The translations under genes were made by a program, and so were the position numbers. This document shows, piece by piece, positions 57,708 through 64,000 of a stretch of 64,000 nt of DNA. Every line of letters begins with the position of its first letter. Position 1 is the stretch's first letter. This DNA is from Roseateles_B flavus (GTDB taxonomy: Bacteria > Pseudomonadota > Gammaproteobacteria > Burkholderiales > Burkholderiaceae_C). The stretch lies in contig NZ_JBDPZC010000006.1 of NCBI RefSeq assembly GCF_039872765.1, positions 124,001 through 188,000 of the forward strand, read 5' to 3'. Under the pieces are notes generated by a model. The model was not told where the DNA came from, searched no databases, and saw only the letters and a program-made list of their open reading frames with translations.

Positions 57708-59135
57708 ATGGCCGGGCCTGACCGCAAGGACTTCCTGGCGCAGGCCCGCCAGCTGATCGGCGCCGACCATCTGCTGAGCGGTGAGGGGCTGGACGGCTAC
57801 GAGAAGGACTGGCGCAAGCGCTACGCCGGCCGCGCCCTGGCGGTGGCAAGACCTGGCACCACGGCCGAGGTGGCCGCGCTGCTCAGGCTCTGTGCGGCGC
57901 ATGGCGTGAGCCTCGTGCCCCAGGGCGGCAACACCGGCCTGGTCGGCGGCGGCGTGCCGGATGGCAGCGGGCAGCAGCTGCTGCTGTCCCTGCGCCGCCT
58001 GCGGCAGATCCGCCAGGTCGATCCGGCCAACCTGACCCTCACCGCCGAGGCCGGCTGCCTGCTGGCCGAGGTCCAGGCCGCGGCCAGTGCCGCCGGGCTG
58101 CTCTTCCCGCTGAGCCTGGGCGCCGAGGGCAGCTGCACCCTCGGCGGCAATCTGGCCACCAATGCCGGCGGCACCCAGGTGCTGCGCTACGGCAATGCGC
58201 GCGAGCTGTGCCTGGGCCTGGAGGTGGTGACGCCGCAGGGCGAGGTCTGGCAAGGCCTCTGCGGCCTGCGCAAGGACAACACCGGCTACGACCTGCGCGA
58301 CCTCTTCATCGGCAGCGAAGGCACGCTGGGCGTGATCACCGCTGCCACGGTCAAGCTCTACCCTGCCCCGCAGGCCTGCATGACGGCGCTGGCGGCCTGC
58401 CCCACACTGGACGCGGCCGTCGCGCTGCTCAACCGCGCCCGGGCCCTGGCCGGTGCCACGCTCACCGGTTTCGAGTTGATCAGCCGCTTCTGCCTGCAGC
58501 TGGTGCGGCGCCATTTCCCGCAGATCCCCCAGCCCCTGGCCGACGACGCCGCCGCGCCCTGGGCGGTGCTGCTGGAGCTGTCCGACCACGAGGACGAGGC
58601 CCATGCCCGCCAGCTGCTGGAGCGCATCCTCGGCGAAGCGCTGGAGGCCGGTGAGGCCCTGGATGCCGCGGTGGCTCAGTCCATGAGCCAGGCGCGGCAA
58701 CTGTGGCATCTGCGCGAGAGCATCCCGCTGGCGCAGAGCGAGGAAGGCCTCAACATCAAGCACGACATCGCCCTGCCCATCTCGGCCATCCCGGCCTTCG
58801 TGGCGGACTGCGGGGCCGCGCTGCAGGCCCACTGCCCCGGCGTGCGCCTGGTCTGCTTCGGCCACCTGGGCGACGGCAACCTGCACTTCAATGTGCAGGC
58901 GCCCGAGGGCCAGGACCCGGCCCACTTCCTGCGCGCGCAGGAGCCGGCCATCAATGCGCTGGTCTACGAGCGGGTCCTGCAACGGGCCGGCTCCATCTCG
59001 GCCGAGCATGGCATCGGCCAGCTCAAGCGCGAGCAGCTCGCAATGACCAAGGACCCCGTGGCCCTGGCGCTGATGCGGCAAATAAAAAAGGCCCTGGATC
59101 CCCAGGGCCTCCTGAATCCTGGCCGACTGCTCTGA
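57708..59135 (+). CDS. FAD-binding oxidoreductase (GlcD/D-2-hydroxyacid dehydrogenase type)
   Basis: 475 residues. FAD-binding PP-loop region VARPGTTAEVAALLRLC and PQGGNTGLVGGGVPDG; GAEGSCTLGGNLATNAGG; C-terminal cap with CFGHLGDGNLHFN (metal and active site His) and EHGIGQLKRE. This is the D-lactate/D-2-hydroxyglutarate dehydrogenase family; which D-2-hydroxyacid is used is not clear. The last codons (IKKALDPQGLL) coincide with the terminator of the convergent RND operon. Confidence 0.9.
   Translation: MAGPDRKDFLAQARQLIGADHLLSGEGLDGYEKDWRKRYAGRALAVARPGTTAEVAALLRLCAAHGVSLVPQGGNTGLVGGGVPDGSGQQLLLSLRRLRQIRQVDPANLTLTAEAGCLLAEVQAAASAAGLLFPLSLGAEGSCTLGGNLATNAGGTQVLRYGNARELCLGLEVVTPQGEVWQGLCGLRKDNTGYDLRDLFIGSEGTLGVITAATVKLYPAPQACMTALAACPTLDAAVALLNRARALAGATLTGFELISRFCLQLVRRHFPQIPQPLADDAAAPWAVLLELSDHEDEAHARQLLERILGEALEAGEALDAAVAQSMSQARQLWHLRESIPLAQSEEGLNIKHDIALPISAIPAFVADCGAALQAHCPGVRLVCFGHLGDGNLHFNVQAPEGQDPAHFLRAQEPAINALVYERVLQRAGSISAEHGIGQLKREQLAMTKDPVALALMRQIKKALDPQGLLNPGRLL
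59084..59110 (-). terminator. RND-operon terminator inside the end of the oxidase gene
   Basis: On the minus strand AGGCCCTGG (59110-59102), loop GGAT, CCAGGGCCT (59097-59089), then TTTTTATTT. A 9-base perfect stem with T tract, 41 bases past the RND stop codon at 59151, yet fully within the FAD oxidase coding sequence (codons for K-K-A-L-D-P-Q-G). Confidence 0.82.
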
Positions 59136-59150
59136 GCCGGCCGGGACAGG

Positions 59151-62100
59151 TCACTTGACGGGCACGAAGTTGCCCGCACCCCGGTTGCGCCACCACTGCA
59201 GCGGCTTGACGAGCAGCAGGCGGTAGACGGCGCGCACCATCACCAGGGCCAGCAGGGCCTCGATGAAGGTCAGCACAAAGGCCACGAAGGCGTTCCAGCG
59301 TTCAGCACGGCGGCCGAACTTGGCGAACATGCGGTCCTTGGCGATCTCGATGCTGTCATAGAAGCTCGGCACCACCAGCAGCGTGAGCAGCGTCGAAGTG
59401 ATGGTGCCGCCGATGATGGCCACGGCCATGGGGCGGTAGAACTCGCCGCCGTCGCCCACGCCGATGGCCACCGGCAGCATGCCGGCGATCAGCGCGAAGG
59501 TGGTCATCAGGATGGGGCGCAGGCGCTTGCGGCCGGCGTGCATCAGGGCTTCCTCGCGGTCCATGCCCTCGGCCTCTTCCTGGCGTGCGGCGTCCAGCAG
59601 CAGGATGGCGTTCTTGGCCACCAGGCCCATGAGCATGATGATGCCGATGAAGCTCATCAGGTTCAGCGTGCCCTTGGTCAGCAGCAGGGCCACCACCACG
59701 CCGATCAGGGACAGCGGCAGGGACAGCATCACGCCCAGGGGCGCGGTGAAGGAGCCCATCTGCATCACGAGGATGAGGTACATCAGGCCCACGCCGCTGA
59801 TCAGGGCAATGAACATGGCACCGAAGACCTCGGCCTGCGTCTCCGAGTCACCGCCCAACTCCAGTCCGAAGCCCGGCGGGAAGTCGATGGCCTTGGCGAT
59901 CTTCAGCGCGTCCTGCGTGACCTCCCCCGGCGAGCGGTCGTGGGCATTGGCCGACACCGTGATCGTGCGCTTGCCGTTGGCATGCTCGATCTGCGCCGGG
60001 CCGCGGCCCATGCGGATGCTGGCGATCTGCTCCAGCGGCACCATGCGGTTGGTGCCGGTGACGGCCACGGGCAGGCGCTCGATGTTGCTGAGGTCCACGC
60101 GGTCCTGCGGGTGCAGGCGCACGGCGACGTCACGGGTCTCGCCGGTGGGATCGACCCAGTCGCCCACCTCGACGCCGGCGAAGGCCACGCGCAGCGCCTG
60201 GGCAGCATCGCCCACCGAGATGCCCAGCGAGTTGGCCAGGCCGCGGTTGAGCTCGATCTGCAGCTCGTCCTGCGGCGCCTGCTCGGACAGGCCCACGTCC
60301 ACCGCGCCCTTGACCTCGCGCAGCTTGGCGATGAAGTCGTTGCTGATGTCCAGCAGGCGGCGGGCATCCGTGCCGTAGAACTGGATCTGCACCGGCTTCT
60401 GGCCGCCGTTGTTGAGGTTGGACTGCACCGTGTACTCGGCGCCGACCAGGCGCGAGATCTTGGCGCGCAGGTCAACGGCGATCTCCTCGGCGGAGCGCTT
60501 GCGGTCCTTGGCCTTGCCGAGGTCCACGTAGATGGTGCCGCCGCTCACCGTCACGCGGCTGTTGGTGGCCACCGTCTCGGGGATGGTCCGGGCCAGGCCG
60601 GCCGCAGCTTCGAGCTTCAGCTTGGCGTACTCCAGGTTGGCGCTGGCGGGGGTGCGCACGTTGACCATCAGCATGCCGGCGTCAGACGAAGGCAGGAAGG
60701 TCGTGCCCAGGAACTTTGCGGCCAGCACGATGGCGCCGATCAGGCTGCCCACCGCAAAGGCGGCCATCCAGCGGCGGTGATGCAGGGCCCAGGCAATGAC
60801 CTGGCCGTAGCGGTCGGACTGGTGGTCGAACCACTTGTTGAAGCGCTCCAGCACGCGGCCGATGCCCTTGCGCGGCGCGTCATGGGCATGCGGCGGATCA
60901 CCCCAGTAGGCCGACAGCATGGGGTCCAGCGTGAAGGAGATCAGCAGGCTCACCAGCACCGAGGCCACGACGGTCAAGCCGAAGGGCCGGAACCATTCGC
61001 CCGACACCCCGGGCATGAAGCCCACGGGGATGAACACCGCCACGATGGAGAAGGTGGTGGCCGCCACCGCCAGGCCGATCTCGGCGGTGCCGTTCAGGGC
61101 GGCGGTGCGGCGGTCCGAGCCGCGTTCCATGTGACGCACGATGTTCTCGCGCACCACGATCGCGTCGTCGATCAGCACGCCGATGGCCAGCGAGAGGCCC
61201 AGCAGGCTCATGAAGTTCAGCGTGAAGCCGCACAGCCACACGGCGATGAAGGCCGCGATCACCGAGGTGGGCAGGCTCAGCGCGGTGATCAGGGTCGAAC
61301 GCCAGGAGTTCAGGAAGACGTAGACCACCGCGATGGTCAGGCCCGCACCGAAGACCAGGGCATGGATGACGTTGTTGAGGTTCTCCTGCGATTCCTTGCC
61401 CTCGTCACGCGTGACCTCCAGCGTGGTGCCCTTGGGCAGGGTCGGGGCGATCTGGTCGACCAGCTTGCGCACCTCCTTGGCCACGGTCACGGTGGAGGAA
61501 TCGCGCGAGCGCGTCACGGCGATGCCCACATTGGGATGGCCGTTGCGCACGCTGAAGCTGGCCAGCTCGGCGAAGCCGTCCTCGATCTGCGCCAGCTGGC
61601 CCAGGCGGATGGACTCGTCGCCATTGCGCTTGACCACCACCTGCTGGAAGTCCGCCGGGCGCTCGATGCGGCCCTGCAGCCGGATGCTCTGGTCCTCCAT
61701 GGCGCCGCGCACCTTGCCCACCGGCACCGAGATGTTCTGCGCGCGCAGGGCGGCGACGACATCGGTCACCGAGACATTGAACTCGCGCAGCTTCTCCGCG
61801 CGCAGCAGCACGCTCAGCTCGCGGTGCAGCGCGCCGTTGACGTTGACCGTGGCCACGCCGTTGATGGCGCGGAACTTGTCGGCCAGCTGGTCCTCGGCGA
61901 TGTGGCTGATCTCGGCATGGCTCTGCGTGGTGGACGAGAGCGAGACCTGCATCACCGGCTGGGCCGAGACGTCGAAGCGCTGCAGCACGGGCTCGCGCAT
62001 CTCGACCGGCAGCTTGTAGCGCACGGTGGCGATGGCGTTGCGCACGTCATCTGCAGCCTCGATCAGGTTCTTGCTGAAGTTGAAGATCAGCTGGAACTCG

Positions 62101-62366
62101 GCCGCACCCTCGCGGGAGGTCGAGTAGACCTTGCGAACGCCGGAGAGGCCCTGCAGGGACTTCTCGATGCGATTGACCACCTCGCGCTCCACCGTGTCCG
62201 GCGAGGCGCCCGGGTAGGCGATGCTCAGGAAGAGCATGGGCTCCTGGACGTCGGGGATGGAGTTGACGCGCAGCTTGTTCAGCGCCATCAGGCCCAGGGC
62301 CATCAGCGAGATGATCACGACGATGGTCGCGATCGGCTTCTTGATGCTGAAGTTGGAAAGGAACAT
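59151..62366 (-). CDS. RND-family efflux pump inner-membrane transporter (second HAE1-type)
   Basis: 1071 residues. AcrB-like layout: MFLSNFSIKKPIATIVV first helix, SIAYPGASPDTVEREV, GLSLAIGVLIDDAIVVREN proton-path helix, the second-half GLVAKNAILLLDAARQ, and a short basic linker to an extra C-terminal region (about 1015-1071). Its adaptor gene lies three bases upstream. No outer-membrane factor is adjacent. Only distantly like the pump at 42133. Confidence 0.93.
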   Translation of the reverse strand: MFLSNFSIKKPIATIVVIISLMALGLMALNKLRVNSIPDVQEPMLFLSIAYPGASPDTVEREVVNRIEKSLQGLSGVRKVYSTSREGAAEFQLIFNFSKNLIEAADDVRNAIATVRYKLPVEMREPVLQRFDVSAQPVMQVSLSSTTQSHAEISHIAEDQLADKFRAINGVATVNVNGALHRELSVLLRAEKLREFNVSVTDVVAALRAQNISVPVGKVRGAMEDQSIRLQGRIERPADFQQVVVKRNGDESIRLGQLAQIEDGFAELASFSVRNGHPNVGIAVTRSRDSSTVTVAKEVRKLVDQIAPTLPKGTTLEVTRDEGKESQENLNNVIHALVFGAGLTIAVVYVFLNSWRSTLITALSLPTSVIAAFIAVWLCGFTLNFMSLLGLSLAIGVLIDDAIVVRENIVRHMERGSDRRTAALNGTAEIGLAVAATTFSIVAVFIPVGFMPGVSGEWFRPFGLTVVASVLVSLLISFTLDPMLSAYWGDPPHAHDAPRKGIGRVLERFNKWFDHQSDRYGQVIAWALHHRRWMAAFAVGSLIGAIVLAAKFLGTTFLPSSDAGMLMVNVRTPASANLEYAKLKLEAAAGLARTIPETVATNSRVTVSGGTIYVDLGKAKDRKRSAEEIAVDLRAKISRLVGAEYTVQSNLNNGGQKPVQIQFYGTDARRLLDISNDFIAKLREVKGAVDVGLSEQAPQDELQIELNRGLANSLGISVGDAAQALRVAFAGVEVGDWVDPTGETRDVAVRLHPQDRVDLSNIERLPVAVTGTNRMVPLEQIASIRMGRGPAQIEHANGKRTITVSANAHDRSPGEVTQDALKIAKAIDFPPGFGLELGGDSETQAEVFGAMFIALISGVGLMYLILVMQMGSFTAPLGVMLSLPLSLIGVVVALLLTKGTLNLMSFIGIIMLMGLVAKNAILLLDAARQEEAEGMDREEALMHAGRKRLRPILMTTFALIAGMLPVAIGVGDGGEFYRPMAVAIIGGTITSTLLTLLVVPSFYDSIEIAKDRMFAKFGRRAERWNAFVAFVLTFIEALLALVMVRAVYRLLLVKPLQWWRNRGAGNFVPVK

Positions 62367-62369
62367 GGA

Positions 62370-63527
62370 TCAGCCTCCTGCCACGGCGGCCGACGCAGCG
62401 GACGCCGCCGGCGCCTTGGCCAGCTCGACAGCCTGGCCATCCTTGAGCGTGCTGGTCGGCTTGCGCAGGACCTTGTCGCCCTTGCTGAGCCCGGCGGTGA
62501 CGGCGACCTGACCGGTGCGGGTGTCGCGTTCGCCCAGCTTCAGGGCCACCTTGGACAGCTTGCCGTCATGGATGCGCCAGGCATGGGCCTGGTCCCCGGC
62601 TCGCACGATGGAGGCCTCCTCGAGCATCAGCGCCTCGGAGGATCGGGCCTCGACATTGCCTTCGGCGTAGAGGCCGGCAGCCTGCGGCTTCTCGCCCTCG
62701 CCCAGGTTCACCAGGACTTCGACCTGACGGGTCGTGGCATTGGCGGCGACGTCGATGCGGCGGATGTTGCCGTGGAACTGGGTGTTGCCATAGCCGTTCA
62801 CCCGGAAGTGCACGCCCTGCCCCACCTTCAGCTCCGCCAGCTTGTCGGCCGAGACCAGGCCCTCGAAACGCAGGCTGCGCGGATCGATGACCTTGACCAG
62901 CTCCTTGCCCATCTGGGAGGTGTCACCCGGCGAGACCTTGCGGTCGCTGACCACGCCGTCGAAGGGGGCGCGGACCTCGGTGCGCTGCAGCTGCTGGCGG
63001 GCCGTGACCACGCGGGCCTTGGCGGCGACCAGATCGCTCTGCGCGTTGTTGCGGCGCATCTCGGCGTCCTCCAGCCCCTGCATGGAGGTCATGCCCTGGG
63101 ACTGCAGCGTCTTCTGGCGCTGCAGCTGGCGTTCGGCCTGCTCGAAGCTCTGGGCGGAGGCGCGGGCCGCTTCCTCGGCGGAGGTGAGGCTGTCGCGGAT
63201 GGCGGTGTCGTCCAGGCGCACCAGCAGGTCACCCTTGCGCACCGACTCGCCGTTCTCCTTCAGGACCTGCAGCACCACGGCCGAGACCTCGGCTCGCAGG
63301 TCGGCCCGGCGCTCGGGCTGGATGGATCCGGTGATCACGGGCCCCGAGGCCTGCTCGCTGAGGCCCAGGTCTCGGACGTCTTCCTTGGCGAGCAGCAGGG
63401 GCGCCGTGGCGCGCTGCTCGGCCACATCGGCCTTGGGGCCCTTGCCGCAGGCGCTGAGCAGGGCGGCGGAGAGAACGAGCAGGGCCAGGCCATGGCCGGA
63501 CGGAACGGTGCGTTGCTTCTTGTTCAT
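62370..63527 (-). CDS. RND efflux periplasmic adaptor lipoprotein
   Basis: 385 residues from the ATG at 63527. Lipoprotein signal MNKKQRTVPSGHG with lipobox LLSAC, then Gly. Adaptor parts: AEVSAVVLQVLKENGESVRKGDLL (lipoyl-like), a coiled-coil ASAQSFEQAERQLQRQKTLQSQ, TEVRAPFDGVVSDRKVSPG and a beta-barrel half. Being a lipoprotein it is anchored in the inner membrane's outer leaflet, unlike the adaptor at 45385, which has a membrane helix. Confidence 0.92.
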   Translation of the reverse strand: MNKKQRTVPSGHGLALLVLSAALLSACGKGPKADVAEQRATAPLLLAKEDVRDLGLSEQASGPVITGSIQPERRADLRAEVSAVVLQVLKENGESVRKGDLLVRLDDTAIRDSLTSAEEAARASAQSFEQAERQLQRQKTLQSQGMTSMQGLEDAEMRRNNAQSDLVAAKARVVTARQQLQRTEVRAPFDGVVSDRKVSPGDTSQMGKELVKVIDPRSLRFEGLVSADKLAELKVGQGVHFRVNGYGNTQFHGNIRRIDVAANATTRQVEVLVNLGEGEKPQAAGLYAEGNVEARSSEALMLEEASIVRAGDQAHAWRIHDGKLSKVALKLGERDTRTGQVAVTAGLSKGDKVLRKPTSTLKDGQAVELAKAPAASAASAAVAGG

Positions 63528-63702
63528 GATGGCTTGCGGGAGATCAATCGCCGGAGCATAGGCCCGGTCCGGGTTACATCCGCTGGTCATGGTGCCCGAA
63601 GAAGGGACATGCCGTCGCGGACTTGCGACGAATGGCAGGTCGGGACACCTGTCCGGCATGTATCGACGCCAGGCGGGCGTCAGCCGGCGGGCCCGCCCGC
63701 GC

Positions 63703-64000
63703 TCAGTGGAGCTCGCCCTCCGCGCCGGGTGGCAGCAGCAGCGGCAGCAGCTCGATACCCTCTTCCCTCAGCGCCCTGGCTTCCTCGGGTTGGGTGCGTC
63801 CGCGAATCGCACGCTCCTCGGCTTCGCCATAGTGGATGCGGCGGGCTTCCTCGGCGAAACGCTCGCCGACGTCCTCGCTGTGACGGGCGAGTTCGCGGGA
63901 CGCGGCCATCCACAGCGATTGCAGGGCCTCGCGGGCCTCGGCCTCGGTCGGGCGCCCTGCCCCGCATGCAGCGGCCGCTGCGGCCGCGTCTTCTGGCGGG
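63703..64000 (-). CDS. Partial gene of unknown function (start beyond window edge)
   Basis: The frame is open to the right edge (about 98 codons). It reads through an Ala-rich stretch, then GRPTEAEAREALQSLWMAASREL and EEARRIHYGEAEERAIRGRTQPEEARALREEGIELLPLLLPPGAEGELH is represented here only by its key parts: charged, mostly helical, Glu/Arg-rich, ending LPPGAEGELH. No family recognised. Coding seems likely from the codon pattern and the tidy stop before the adaptor promoter region. Confidence 0.45.
   Translation of the reverse strand, partial: PPEDAAAAAAACGAGRPTEAEAREALQSLWMAASRELARHSEDVGERFAEEARRIHYGEAEERAIRGRTQPEEARALREEGIELLPLLLPPGAEGELH

Overview
The window is GC-rich, densely packed chromosomal DNA. 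Gene content and protein styles point to a betaproteobacterium of the order Burkholderiales, most likely the Roseateles/Rubrivivax/Leptothrix group; that placement is an inference from gene types, not a measured phylogeny. I see no rRNA, tRNA, CRISPR array, insertion sequence or prophage. It holds about 49 protein-coding genes, two of them cut by the window edges.

Layout. 1-6.5 kb (minus): assimilatory nitrate/nitrite locus, nasT then nrtA-nrtB-nrtD-nirB, with sigma54-type promoters and an ANTAR-type attenuator leader before nrtA. 6.7-11.6 kb (plus): two secreted metallopeptidases (an unfamiliar HEETH protein and an M4 thermolysin-like protease) with the same Ig-like and C-terminal modules. 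11.6-13.2 kb (minus): an LpqC-type esterase and a lone His-rich UreE-like protein. 13.7-16.8 kb (plus): a fused double permease and its ATPase, without a binding protein. 16.9-20.3 kb: a beta-propeller/amidohydrolase fusion. 20.4-24.1 kb (minus): an OmpR-type response regulator, its kinase and a DegP-like protease, with matching operator-like boxes in front of the regulator and of degP. 24.2-30.9 kb (plus): tandem glycine riboswitch, gcvT-gcvH-gcvP, an ASCH-domain protein and sdaA. 31.1-32.0 kb: a PEP-CTERM protein. 32.2-41.1 kb (plus): a two-component system, then a glucose-uptake operon (porin, gtsABCD-type ABC transporter, glucokinase). 41.1-48.5 kb (minus): a family-3 binding protein, an RND pump with adaptor, aroC, and a CBS-domain protein. 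48.5-52.9 kb: a MetY/MetZ-type PLP enzyme, an alpha/beta hydrolase, a secreted unknown, an Mpo1-like protein and a MipA/OmpV protein. 53-55.9 kb: threonine-to-glycine operon kbl-tdh with a divergent XRE-cupin regulator. 56-64 kb: a YihY-type membrane protein, a DUF2069 protein, an FAD oxidase, a second RND pump with lipoprotein adaptor, and a partial unknown gene.

How the genes fit together. Nitrogen: the nitrate transporter and NirB deliver ammonium, controlled at initiation (sigma54) and, by inference, at elongation (NasT antitermination). One-carbon and amino acids: Tdh/Kbl make glycine from threonine, the glycine-sensing riboswitch turns on the cleavage system, and SdaA removes the serine formed. 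Carbon: porin, Gts transporter and glucokinase form one glucose route. Envelope: two RND pumps, DegP with its two-component system, and exported hydrolases.

Most interesting items: the nrtA leader, where two hairpins with the same AAAGGC hexaloop overlap the terminator; the dispersed CAAGACCTGACCC motif; the unfamiliar HEETH peptidase; PmrA-like boxes linking the two-component system to degP; a terminator for the RND operon encoded inside the end of the convergent oxidase gene; and an unexplained structured intergenic region with its own terminator at 8.5-9.1 kb.
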